Source: Dehalococcoidia bacterium (lineage in GTDB: Bacteria > Chloroflexota > Dehalococcoidia > Tepidiformales > Tepidiformaceae). Taken from it: 64,000 nucleotides of DNA. This document shows positions 9,339-17,784 of this stretch, piece after piece. The DNA is taken from the NCBI GenBank assembly GCA_022824925.1, contig JAJDYW010000034.1, positions 24,402 through 88,401 of the forward strand. The letters run 5' to 3'. Below the pieces are notes generated by a model that searched no databases, was not told where the DNA came from, and worked only from the letters and a program-made list of their open reading frames with translations. Position 1 is the first letter of the stretch, and each line of letters starts with the position of its first letter. A program made the translations under genes and the position numbers.

Positions 9339-9895
9339 CCGCGAGCGCGGCGCCCCCTCCTTCCCCTTCCTCCCCCGGCGGTCCCCCCGAGCCCCGCGAC
9401 GGCTTCGTCGCGGTCGGGCGCGTGCTGCGTCCGCACGGGAACGCGGGCGAGCTCCGCGTCCACGCCTTCAACCCGGAGCTCCCAAACCTGCAGCCGGGCG
9501 GCGACGTCTACCTGCTGGGCGAGCGGCGGCGCATCGAGCGGGTGCGCGAGGACCGCGGCCAGGTGCTGGTCGGGCTGGAGGGGCTCACCCGGCGCGGGGC
9601 GGTCGAGGAGATGCGCGGGGCCCTGCTCGAAGTGGCGGAGGAGGAGCTGCTGCGGGATGCGGACGAGCACTTCGTGTACGAACTGGTGGGCCTGGAGGTG
9701 GTCACGGACGGAGGGCGCACGCTGGGGCGCGTGAGCGAGGTGCTGAGCACGGGCGCGAACGACGTTTATGTCGTCAAGGGGCCGTCGGGCGAGGTGCTGG
9801 TACCGGCGATCGCGTCGGTCGTGCAAGCCATCGACGTCGCCGGCGGGCGGTTGTTCATTACGAACGCGGCAGTCCAGGTTGACGAAACGGCATAA
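9335..9895 (+). CDS. rimM: Ribosome maturation factor RimM (start proposed at CTG 9335)
   Basis: DGFVAVGRVLRPHGNAGELRVHAF and PRC-barrel; the conserved DGFVAVGR lies upstream of the first ATG/GTG (9422); only CTG at 9335 (CTGA overlap with khpA stop) lies between it and the in-frame stop at 9323. Confidence 0.85.
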   Translation: MTASAAPPPSPSSPGGPPEPRDGFVAVGRVLRPHGNAGELRVHAFNPELPNLQPGGDVYLLGERRRIERVREDRGQVLVGLEGLTRRGAVEEMRGALLEVAEEELLRDADEHFVYELVGLEVVTDGGRTLGRVSEVLSTGANDVYVVKGPSGEVLVPAIASVVQAIDVAGGRLFITNAAVQVDETA

Positions 9896-9900
9896 AACCA

Positions 9901-9929
9901 TTGAAAGGCCTTTACGCTCCGTTTAGACT
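9901..9929 (+). promoter_or_regulatory. Putative sigma70-type promoter TTGAAA-N17-TAGACT
   Basis: -35 TTGAAA 9901-9906, 17-bp spacer, -10 TAGACT 9924-9929, upstream of microprotein ORF 10011. Confidence 0.55.
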
Positions 9930-10010
9930 CCTACAGTCGTACGGCGCCCGGCCGCCACGGGATGGGGTGAATCCCGGGTCGCGCGTCAGCCCAGTCGAGG
10001 GGGATTGGCG

Positions 10011-10181
10011 ATGGCGAAGGCCGAGTCGCTTCAAGTCGTAGGCAGCTGTGTCCACCACTGGATTCTGGACCCACCAAGAGGCGAGCTCACCTTCGGACGC
10101 TGCAAGAAGTGCGGCGAAGAGCGCCAGTTCACGGGCGAGACGAGCTACCGCATCGGTCGAGGTTCCTCCCGCCGGCGCTGA
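10011..10181 (+). CDS. 56-aa zinc-ribbon-like microprotein
   Basis: ATG ORF MAKAESLQVVGSCVHHWILDPPRGELTFGRCKKCGEERQFTGETSYRIGRGSSRRR; C-x-H-H ... C-x2-C; own promoter; absent from supplied ORF track. Confidence 0.7.
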   Translation: MAKAESLQVVGSCVHHWILDPPRGELTFGRCKKCGEERQFTGETSYRIGRGSSRRR

Positions 10182-10275
10182 GCACCCCTCCTCTTTCCAC
10201 CTCCCCGGTGGCTCGTGGTTTGTGATGAGTGGCTAGTGCCCGTGGATTCCCACGTCACCGGCGACCACGGCGCAT

Positions 10276-10305
10276 TTGACGCCCCGAGAGGGCCGTCCCT
10301 ACGAT
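10276..10305 (+). promoter_or_regulatory. Putative tRNA promoter TTGACG-N18-TACGAT
   Basis: -35 10276-10281, -10 10300-10305, directly upstream of tRNA at 10319. Confidence 0.6.
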
Positions 10306-10318
10306 CGCGGGAGCCCGT

Positions 10319-10394
10319 GGGGACATAGCTCAGTTGGGAGAGCGCAGCGTTCGCAATGCTGAGGTCGGGGGTTCGACTCCCCCTGTCTCCACCA
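10319..10394 (+). tRNA. tRNA-Ala(CGC)
   Basis: 76-nt cloverleaf with 7-bp acceptor GGGGACA/TGTCTCC including G3:U70, anticodon loop TTCGCAA, T-arm GGGGGTTCGACTCCCCC, encoded CCA. Confidence 0.95.
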
Positions 10395-10482
10395 ACCCAC
10401 CTGCCATCACGCGCAAGCGCCGAGGCGCGGCGCCACCGCGGGGAATGCCCCGCACGCCCAGGGGGCCCGATAGGAGAGAGCG

Positions 10483-12018
10483 ATGACGAAGACGGTGCAG
10501 GAGCGCCTCGCCGAGCTGAACGAACGCAAGGACGAGGCCCGCCTGGGCGGCGGCGAGCGCCGCATCGAGGCCCAGCACGGCCGCGGGAAGCTGACCGCGC
10601 GGGAGCGCATCGAGCTGTTGCTCGACGAGGGCACCTTCGAGGAGGTCGACTCGCTCGTGCGGCCGCGCGGCGCCGACCGCGGTCCCGAGGCGGTCGTGAC
10701 CGGCTGGGGCCACATCGATGGGCGCCCGGTCTACCTGTTCTCGTACGACTTCACCGTCTCCGGCGGCTCGCTGAGCGAGACCGTGGGGGAGAAGATCCTG
10801 AAGGTGATGGACCTGGCCCTGATGACGGGCGCGCCCATCATCGGCATCCAGGACTCGGGCGGGGCGCGCATCCAGGACGGCCCCGAGAGCCTGCGCGGCT
10901 TCGGCGAGATGTTCGCGATGAACACCCTCGCGAGCGGGGTGGTGCCGCAGATCAGCGTGATCATGGGGCCCTGCGCGGGCGGGGCGGTCTACAGCCCGGC
11001 CATCACCGACTTCATCTTCATGACGGCGGGCACGGGCCAGATGTACATCACCGGGCCGGACGTGATCCGCAACGTGACGGGCGAGGAGATCGACCACGAG
11101 ACGCTGGGCGGGGCGAACATCCACGCATCGCGCTCGGGCGTGGCCCACTTCGCCATCGAGGGGGAGGAGGAGACCCTCTCGGAGGTCCGTCGGCTGCTTT
11201 CGTTCCTGCCTTCGAACAACGCCGAGGACGCGCCCTTCATCCCCACCGAGCACCCCACGCACCTGCCCGACGAAGAGCTGCTCACGATCGTCCCGGACGA
11301 GCCGAACCGGCCCTACGACGTGCGCGACATCATCTACCGCATCATCGACGACGGGGACTTCCTCGAGGTGCACGAGGCGTTCGCGCCCAACGTGGTCGTC
11401 GGCTTCGCGCGCATGGGCGGGCAGACGGTCGGGTTCGTGGGGAACCAGCCGACGCACCTGGCGGGCGTGCTCGATATCGAGGCGAGCCGCAAGGCGGCGC
11501 GCTTCGTGCGCACCTGCGACTGCTTCAACATCCCCATCATCACGCTGGTCGACATCCCCGGGTACCTGCCGGGCTCCTCGCAGGAGTACGGCGGCATCAT
11601 CACGCACGGGGCGAAGCTGCTGTTCGCCTACAGCGAGGCGACGGTGCCGAAGATCGCGGTCGTGCTGCGGAAAGCGTACGGCGGGGCCTACCTGGTCATG
11701 TCGAGCAAGCACCTGCGGGGCGACATGAACTTCGCGTGGCCGGCGGCGGAGGTGGCGGTGATGGGTCCGGAGCAGGCAGTGGGCATCATCAACCGGCGCG
11801 AGATCGCGGAGGCGGACGACCCGGAGGCGAAACGGGACGAGCTGGCGGAGGACTTCAGCGCGCGCTTCGGAAACCCGTACATCCCGGCGGGGCGGGGCTT
11901 CGTCGACGACGTGATCGACCCGCGGGAGACGCGGGGGAAGATCGTGACGGCGCTGGAGATGCTGCGGAACAAGGCGGATCGCAACCCGCCGAAGAAGCAC
12001 GGCAACATCCCGCTGTAG
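10483..12018 (+). CDS. Acyl-CoA carboxylase/transcarboxylase carboxyltransferase subunit (PccB/12S type)
   Basis: GRGKLTARERIELLLDEGTFEE; GIQDSGGARIQDG; GPCAGGAVYSPAITDF; GGAYLVMSSK. Confidence 0.93.
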   Translation: MTKTVQERLAELNERKDEARLGGGERRIEAQHGRGKLTARERIELLLDEGTFEEVDSLVRPRGADRGPEAVVTGWGHIDGRPVYLFSYDFTVSGGSLSETVGEKILKVMDLALMTGAPIIGIQDSGGARIQDGPESLRGFGEMFAMNTLASGVVPQISVIMGPCAGGAVYSPAITDFIFMTAGTGQMYITGPDVIRNVTGEEIDHETLGGANIHASRSGVAHFAIEGEEETLSEVRRLLSFLPSNNAEDAPFIPTEHPTHLPDEELLTIVPDEPNRPYDVRDIIYRIIDDGDFLEVHEAFAPNVVVGFARMGGQTVGFVGNQPTHLAGVLDIEASRKAARFVRTCDCFNIPIITLVDIPGYLPGSSQEYGGIITHGAKLLFAYSEATVPKIAVVLRKAYGGAYLVMSSKHLRGDMNFAWPAAEVAVMGPEQAVGIINRREIAEADDPEAKRDELAEDFSARFGNPYIPAGRGFVDDVIDPRETRGKIVTALEMLRNKADRNPPKKHGNIPL

Positions 12019-12136
12019 CGATCGCCTGAACCGGGCCCTCCCGCACCCTTCGCGCCCCGCCCGCCGCTGGCCGTAAAGGGCGCTTGTGATAGTGTTCACG
12101 GAAGGCCGCGAGCCGCCGCGAGGGACTTCGCCGAGC

Positions 12137-13633
12137 ATGGGCCAGGTACGCATCACCGAGACCGCCATCCGCGACGGGCACCAGTCGCTGCTGGCCACGC
12201 GCATGCGCACCGAGGATATGATTCCCGCCCTCGAACGCATGGACGCGATCGGCTACGGCAGCATCGAGTGCTGGGGCGGGGCGACCTTCGATACGGCCAT
12301 GCGCTTCCTGCTGGAAGACCCCTGGGAGCGCCTCCGCGAAGTCAAGAGCCGCCTCAAGAACACGCCCACGCAGATGCTCCTGCGCGGCCAGAACGCGGTC
12401 GGCTACCGGCACTACGCCGACGACGTCGTGCTCGAGTTCTGCGAGCGCGCCGTCGAGAACGGCATGGACATCTTCCGCATCTTCGATGCGCTCAACGACA
12501 CCCGGAACCTCGAGACCGCCTTCGAAGGCGTGAGGCGCGCCGGCGGGCACGTGCAGGGCACGCTCTGCTACACGACGAGTCCGGTGCATACGGTCGAGAG
12601 CTTCGGCCAGCTCGCCGACCGGCTGGTCGAGATGGGCGCCGACTCGCTCTGCATCAAGGACATGGCGGGGCTGCTGTCCCCGGTCATGGCCGAGCGGCTG
12701 GTAACGCGCATCAAGCGCGACCACCCCGACGTTCCCCTGCAGCTCCACTGCCACGACACCTCGGGCTACTCGGAGATGGCGTACCTGCTGGCGGTGCGCG
12801 CCGGCGCGGACGCGATCGACACGGCCATCAGCCCGCTCGCGGGGGGCACCTCGCAGCCGGCCACGGAGACGCTCGTGGCGGCGCTGGGCGAGGACGACGA
12901 CAACGGCACCGGCATCGCCCTCGACGACCTCGTCGAGACGGCGGAGTACTTCGGCGGGGTCCGCCGCAAGTACTGGAAGCACGAGAGCAACCTGCTCGGC
13001 GTCGATGCGGGTGTGCTGCGGCACCAGGTGCCGGGCGGCATGATCTCGAACCTCGTGGGGCAGCTGCGGGACCAGGGCCAGGAAGCGAAGCTCGGCGAGG
13101 TGCTCGAGGAGAACGCGCGCGTGCGCGCGGACCTCGGCTACCCGCCGCTGGTGACGCCGAGCTCGCAGATCGTGGGCTCGCAGGCCGTGCTCAACGTGCT
13201 CACCGGCAAGCGCTACGGTGTCGTGACGAAGGAGACGCGCAACCTCGCGCAGGGGCTCTACGGGGAGACGGCCGAGCCCATCGCCAGGGAGGTGCTCGAC
13301 CTCATCCTGGGCGACGTTCCCCAGATCGACCACCGCCCCGCGGACGACCTCGAACCGGAGCTGGAGAGCGCGAAGGAGGAGATCGGCGACCTCGCCGAGA
13401 GCCCCGAGGACGTGCTCTCGTACGTGATGTTCCCCCAGCCGGCGAAGAAGTTCCTCGAGTGGCGGCGCGAAGGTGGCGGCCCCGAGCGCGAGCTCGTGGC
13501 GGCGGTCGTCGGCGCGATGGCGGTCAAGGACCGGGCGCAGGCGGCGGCGCGTCCCGCCCCGGCCCCTTCCGAGAACGGCTCCGCCCCGGGGGCGACGTGG
13601 CGCCAGTTCGGACGCATGAGGCAGATGCGGTAG
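12137..13633 (+). CDS. Pyruvate/oxaloacetate carboxyltransferase domain protein (PycB/OadA/transcarboxylase 5S type)
   Basis: ITETAIRDGHQSLLATRMRTEDM; ECWGGATFDTAMRFL; MLLRGQNAVGYRHY; SLCIKDMAGLL. Confidence 0.93.
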   Translation: MGQVRITETAIRDGHQSLLATRMRTEDMIPALERMDAIGYGSIECWGGATFDTAMRFLLEDPWERLREVKSRLKNTPTQMLLRGQNAVGYRHYADDVVLEFCERAVENGMDIFRIFDALNDTRNLETAFEGVRRAGGHVQGTLCYTTSPVHTVESFGQLADRLVEMGADSLCIKDMAGLLSPVMAERLVTRIKRDHPDVPLQLHCHDTSGYSEMAYLLAVRAGADAIDTAISPLAGGTSQPATETLVAALGEDDDNGTGIALDDLVETAEYFGGVRRKYWKHESNLLGVDAGVLRHQVPGGMISNLVGQLRDQGQEAKLGEVLEENARVRADLGYPPLVTPSSQIVGSQAVLNVLTGKRYGVVTKETRNLAQGLYGETAEPIAREVLDLILGDVPQIDHRPADDLEPELESAKEEIGDLAESPEDVLSYVMFPQPAKKFLEWRREGGGPERELVAAVVGAMAVKDRAQAAARPAPAPSENGSAPGATWRQFGRMRQMR

Positions 13634-13635
13634 CC

Positions 13636-14154
13636 ATGGCGACGGTCACGATCGGCGGACGTTCCTACGAGGTCGAAGTACGCGGCGACACGGTCGTCGT
13701 GGACGGCGAGGAGTTCCCCGTCACGATCGCCCGCGGCGAGGCCTACGACACGGTCACGGCCGGGGCGGTGAGCTACCGCGTGGCCCTTCCCCCCGAGGGC
13801 GAGCGCGAGTCGGGCATGTCGATCGAGGTCGACCACCGGCCGTTCACGCTCGAGTACGAAGGGCGGCTGGGCGGCGGTCCCGCACGGCCGGCGCCGAAGG
13901 CCGCGAGCGCGGCAGCGGCGGCGCCCGCGATCTCGAACGTGCCGGGCGGCGTGCCCGCGCAGCTCTCCGGTAAGGTGCTGCGCGTGGCCGTGCAGCCGGG
14001 CGACGCCGTCGAGGCGGGCCAGCTGCTGGTGGTGCTCGAAGCGATGAAGATGGAGAACGAGGTCAACGCGCCCACGGCCGGCACGGTGAAAGAGGTGCCG
14101 GTGAGCGAAGGCGCGCAGGTGTCCGAGGGGCAGACCCTCGTGATCCTGGAGTAG
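13636..14154 (+). CDS. Biotin carboxyl carrier protein
   Basis: C-terminal biotinyl domain with VVLEAMKMENEVNAPTAGTV. Confidence 0.93.
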   Translation: MATVTIGGRSYEVEVRGDTVVVDGEEFPVTIARGEAYDTVTAGAVSYRVALPPEGERESGMSIEVDHRPFTLEYEGRLGGGPARPAPKAASAAAAAPAISNVPGGVPAQLSGKVLRVAVQPGDAVEAGQLLVVLEAMKMENEVNAPTAGTVKEVPVSEGAQVSEGQTLVILE

Positions 14155-14169
14155 GGAAAGGAGCGCTCG

Positions 14170-14592
14170 ATGCCGGTCAAGGAGCTGCGGGACCAGCGCC
14201 ACGCGGGCACCGTCGCGGACATCGCCCAGGCGCGCTGCCCCTACCCGAGCGAGGAGCACCCGGAGCTGGAAACGCTCCTGAACATCCCCGAGCCGACCAT
14301 CTCCGTGGGCGAGTGGGAGGGCGAGCCGCTCTACCCGGACATCGTCGTCGTGCGGCGGCCGGGGCAGTGGCTGCAGTTCGTGGCGCAGGTCGAGACGGCC
14401 GACACGATGACGGACGAGCAGGCGGAGAAGAAGTGGCTGCCCTACTCGAAGATGGGCGAGCTGCTGCTCTACGTGCCCGCGGGGCAGGTGCAGCACGCGA
14501 AGAAGCTCTGCCGGAAGCACGGCATCAGCTACAAGGGCATCCGCACCTGGCGCTACCGGCCGGTGTGGGGCCTGACGATCGCCGAAGCGTAG
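14170..14592 (+). CDS. Conserved hypothetical protein, possible PD-(D/E)XK-like fold
   Basis: YPDIVVVRRPGQWLQFVAQVETADTMT....LLLYVPAGQVQHAKKLCRKHGI; pattern reminiscent of PD-(D/E)XK but not diagnostic. Confidence 0.6.
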   Translation: MPVKELRDQRHAGTVADIAQARCPYPSEEHPELETLLNIPEPTISVGEWEGEPLYPDIVVVRRPGQWLQFVAQVETADTMTDEQAEKKWLPYSKMGELLLYVPAGQVQHAKKLCRKHGISYKGIRTWRYRPVWGLTIAEA

Positions 14593-14603
14593 CGGCCCGC
14601 TCG

Positions 14604-14993
14604 ATGTCCGAGTCTGCCCGCACCCTCAACGTCTTCTTCGACGTGGATCACACGCTGGTCTATACGACGCACGAGCAGAGCTCGCTGCGTCCGGGCGCGC
14701 ACGAGGCGATGGCGCGGCTGAAGGACGCGGGCCACAGCATCTACGTGTGGTCGGCGGGCGGGCAGCTCTACAGCGAGCGCACGGTCGAGCGGTTCGGCCT
14801 CTCGGAGTGGGTCGACGGGTGCTTCGACAAGCACCCGCGGGTGGAGCCGCGCCCGGACCTGATCATCGACGACGACTGGTACCTGGTGGAGAAGTACGGG
14901 GGGTACTGCGTCTCGCAGTACAAGGAAGTGAACGAGAGCGACCGCGAGCTGCTGGAGATCGTGGACAAGCTGGCGGAGCGCGGGGACCTGTAG
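14604..14993 (+). CDS. Small HAD-like phosphatase
   Basis: NVFFDVDHTLVYTT motif I; PDLIIDDDW; no long cap. Confidence 0.75.
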   Translation: MSESARTLNVFFDVDHTLVYTTHEQSSLRPGAHEAMARLKDAGHSIYVWSAGGQLYSERTVERFGLSEWVDGCFDKHPRVEPRPDLIIDDDWYLVEKYGGYCVSQYKEVNESDRELLEIVDKLAERGDL

Positions 14994-14996
14994 CCT
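14991..14996 (+). promoter_or_regulatory. Putative -10 box TAGCCT of a leaderless promoter
   Basis: TAGCCT-N6-ATG(15003); overlaps upstream stop TAG. Confidence 0.3.
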
Positions 14997-15002
14997 TCCC
15001 GC

Positions 15003-16106
15003 ATGGCCCGGGGATTGTTCGTGGAGCCGTTCTTCGGGGGGAGCCACCGTGCGTTCGCGGAGGGGCTGGTGGCGCATGGGGGGCACGACCTGCAGCTGCT
15101 GACGCTGCCGGGGCGGGAGTGGCGGCGGCGCATGCGGCTGGGGGCGCAGCTGCTGGCGGGAAGGGCGGCGGAGGTGGAGGGGCCGTTCGACTTCCTGCTG
15201 GTGTCGGACATGCTGGACCTGCCGGCGTTCCTGGCGCTCACGCGACCGCGGTTCGAGCGCGTCCCGGTGCTGCTCTTCATGCACGAGAACCAGCTGACGT
15301 ACCCGCGGCTGCGGGGGACGAAGCTGAACTCGTGGTTCGGGCAGATCAACTACCTGTCGGCGCTGGCGGCGGACCGCGTCGCCTTCAACTCCGAGTACCA
15401 CCGGCAGGACTTCCTGGGGGCGCTGGAGCAGCTTGAGCGCCAGCCCAACAACTGGCTGACGACCGGCGGGATCGAGGCGATCCGGGCGAAGAGCACGGTG
15501 CTGCCGGTGGGCGTCGACCTGGCGTCGCTGGGGGAGGGGGCGGCGGAGGGGGTGCGGAGCGGGAGTCCGCTGTTGCTGTGGAACCACCGCTGGGAGTTCG
15601 ACAAGTCGCCGGAAGCGTTCGTGCGGACGGTGACGGCGCTGGCGGAGGAGGGGCTCGACTTCCGCGTGGCGGTGGCGGGGGAGCGGGGGGATAACCCGAG
15701 CGCGGCCATGCTGGAACTGCCGGAGCGGCTCGGGGAGCGGCTGGTGCAGTTCGGGCCCGTGGCAGGACGGGAGGGGTACGCGCGCCTGCTGTGGGAGGCG
15801 GATGTGTGCATCAGCACGACGCGGCACGAGTTCTTCGGCATCTCGACGGTCGAGGCGTTGTGGTGCGGGTGCTTCCCGATCGCGCCGCACCGCTACAACT
15901 ACCCGGCGCTCGTCCCGGAGGCGCTGCACGAGCGCTGCCTCTACGGGAAGGAGTCGGAGCTGATGGCGCTCACGCGGGAGGCCATCCGCTCGGCTGCCTC
16001 GGACGCCGATCGGGCGGCGCTGCGCGCCTCGGCGGGGCGGTTCGCGTGGGAGGTGGTGGGGCTGCGGTGGGAGGCGGCGCTGGCGGAGCTCAGCGGGGGA
16101 GCCTGA
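15003..16106 (+). CDS. DUF3524 glycosyltransferase, GTDC1/tRNA-queuosine mannosyltransferase-like
   Basis: N-terminus LFVEPFFGGSHRAFAEGL, MLDLPAFLAL, LLFMHENQLTYP, INYLSALAADRVAFNSEYHR, ISTTRHEFFGISTVEAL. Confidence 0.85.
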   Translation: MARGLFVEPFFGGSHRAFAEGLVAHGGHDLQLLTLPGREWRRRMRLGAQLLAGRAAEVEGPFDFLLVSDMLDLPAFLALTRPRFERVPVLLFMHENQLTYPRLRGTKLNSWFGQINYLSALAADRVAFNSEYHRQDFLGALEQLERQPNNWLTTGGIEAIRAKSTVLPVGVDLASLGEGAAEGVRSGSPLLLWNHRWEFDKSPEAFVRTVTALAEEGLDFRVAVAGERGDNPSAAMLELPERLGERLVQFGPVAGREGYARLLWEADVCISTTRHEFFGISTVEALWCGCFPIAPHRYNYPALVPEALHERCLYGKESELMALTREAIRSAASDADRAALRASAGRFAWEVVGLRWEAALAELSGGA

Positions 16107-17688
16107 GGGCGAGCAGGAATCCGGGCTCGCCGAAGCCGACCGGAACCAGCACGGTGTCGCCGGCGACGGCTGGCCAGCCGTTGATGCCGCCGGCCGCCTG
16201 GTGGCCCCAGACGATGTCGCCGGTGTCGCGGTCGAGGGCGAGGATGACGCCGGTGATGACGGAGGTGAAGACGAGGTCGTTCACGACCGTCGCGCCCCCG
16301 AAGGCGTCGCCGGGGAGGTCGGTCTCCCAGAGGATCTCGCCGTTGCTCGCGTCGATGGCGACCATCTGGCTGGGGTGGACGCCGAGGGATGTCCCGACGC
16401 CCTCGGGAACGTCGGGCCTGTACTTCGTGGGGGCGTTCACGACGACCACGTACACTACTCCGTCGGCGACGGCGATGGGGGTGACGACCCCGCCGGCGTT
16501 GCCAGGCATCACCTCGATCTCGCCCTCGAACTCGGTGACGTCATCGTTCTGGTGGAGGCCGACGGGGGTGTCCCAGAGGACCCTTCCGTCGGGGTCGAGG
16601 CCGAACACGCGGCCCAGCTTGCCCGTGCTGATGACGACCGTGCGGCCGTCCTCGAGGGTGGCGAGGGCCGCGAGCACGGCGTCGCGGTCGAAGATGTCGT
16701 GGGGGATGTGCTGGACGCCCCAGCGCAGCTCGCCAGTGGCGATGTCGACGGCGAGGATGGAGTCGGTCCAGCGGTTGTCGCCGGGGCGGCTGGAGCCGAG
16801 TGGATAGCCCTCGGTCCCGGGGTAGGGGTAGGGGTTGGAGGTGCCCCAGTAGGAGACGCCCGCCTCGAGGTCGAGAGCGGGCGGGTACCAGGCGCCGCCG
16901 CCGCTGTTGATGTCCGGGTTCCCCCAGACGTCCTCCGAGAGGATGGTGTTGAAGGACCAGCGCACGTCGCCGGTGGAGGGGTCGAGGGCGTAGAGGGCGC
17001 CGCGGGCGCCGGGCTGGGAGAGGGAGCTCGTGGCGGCGAAGACGGTCCCGCCCGCCACCAGCGGCTGGAAGTTCACGGCGCCGCCGAAGTCGAGGATCTT
17101 CGTGTCCCAGAGGCGTTCCCCGTCGAGGGTGCGGTAGGCGGCGATAGCGTAGCCGCCGAGGTTGGCGAAGACGCAGCCGCCGCCCACCGCGACCCCGCTG
17201 GGTCCGTACGTCCACATCTCGACCCTGTGCATCCAGCGGCGGTTGCCGGTCTCCAGGTCGATGGCATGGACGTTGGTCTGGAGGTCGCCCAGGTAGACGG
17301 TGTTCCCGACGACGATCGGGGTGGTGGCGGCGATGCCGAAGGCGCCGCCGCCGGGCAGCTCGTAGCGCCAGGCCACCTGCAGGCTGCCGACGTTCCCGGA
17401 GTCGATGCTGGAGCCGAAGGTCGCGCGGCTGCCGGCGGGGTCGTAGTTGGCGTGGGGCCAGTCGCCGGGCGCGAACGAGTCGGGGGCGGTGCAGGGGGCG
17501 GGTCGGGCGGCGCCGGCGGTGGGAGAGGGGGTCGCGGGAGCCGGGGTGGCGGTCTCGGCGGTGGGGGTGGCCTCGGACGCGGGAGGCGTGGGGGCGGTGG
17601 TGGGTGCGGGGTCGGGGGCGACGTCGCCGCCACGGCAGGCGGCGAGGAAGAGCGCGGCTGTCGCGAGCGCGGTGGCGCCTTTCCGCAT
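16090..17688 (-). CDS. PQQ-like beta-propeller lipoprotein (quinoprotein-like)
   Basis: Lipobox LFLAAC at N-terminus, repeated WxxxTGxxxW-type propeller repeats (IDLETGNRRWMHRV, LDPSTGDVRWSFN, IDASNGEILWETD, LDRDTGDIVWGHQ). Confidence 0.85.
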   Translation of the reverse strand: MRKGATALATAALFLAACRGGDVAPDPAPTTAPTPPASEATPTAETATPAPATPSPTAGAARPAPCTAPDSFAPGDWPHANYDPAGSRATFGSSIDSGNVGSLQVAWRYELPGGGAFGIAATTPIVVGNTVYLGDLQTNVHAIDLETGNRRWMHRVEMWTYGPSGVAVGGGCVFANLGGYAIAAYRTLDGERLWDTKILDFGGAVNFQPLVAGGTVFAATSSLSQPGARGALYALDPSTGDVRWSFNTILSEDVWGNPDINSGGGAWYPPALDLEAGVSYWGTSNPYPYPGTEGYPLGSSRPGDNRWTDSILAVDIATGELRWGVQHIPHDIFDRDAVLAALATLEDGRTVVISTGKLGRVFGLDPDGRVLWDTPVGLHQNDDVTEFEGEIEVMPGNAGGVVTPIAVADGVVYVVVVNAPTKYRPDVPEGVGTSLGVHPSQMVAIDASNGEILWETDLPGDAFGGATVVNDLVFTSVITGVILALDRDTGDIVWGHQAAGGINGWPAVAGDTVLVPVGFGEPGFLLALRLPR

Positions 17689-17695
17689 GGCCCCG

Positions 17696-17701
17696 AGTGT
17701 A
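17696..17701 (-). promoter_or_regulatory. Putative -10 box TACACT (minus) of leaderless promoter for the PQQ-like gene
   Basis: TACACT-N7-ATG on minus strand. Confidence 0.35.
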
Positions 17702-17750
17702 GGCATGGCCGACCGTGACCGCACGGCCCGACTTTCGCTACAAGAGGATC

Positions 17751-17763
17751 GAGAAAATTTCTC
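17751..17763. promoter_or_regulatory. Dyad GAGAAA-A-TTTCTC, candidate operator in divergent intergenic region
   Basis: Perfect 6-bp arms, AT-rich in a GC-rich genome, between divergent PQQ-like and sufR-like genes. Confidence 0.4.
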
Positions 17764-17784
17764 TACGAAATGGTGGAAAAACCC

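Noticed and set aside
10330-12240. 636-aa minus-strand ORF
   Set aside because: Arg/His/Leu-rich shadow of the carboxyltransferase gene and tRNA; no protein-like motifs; typical of high-GC antisense frames
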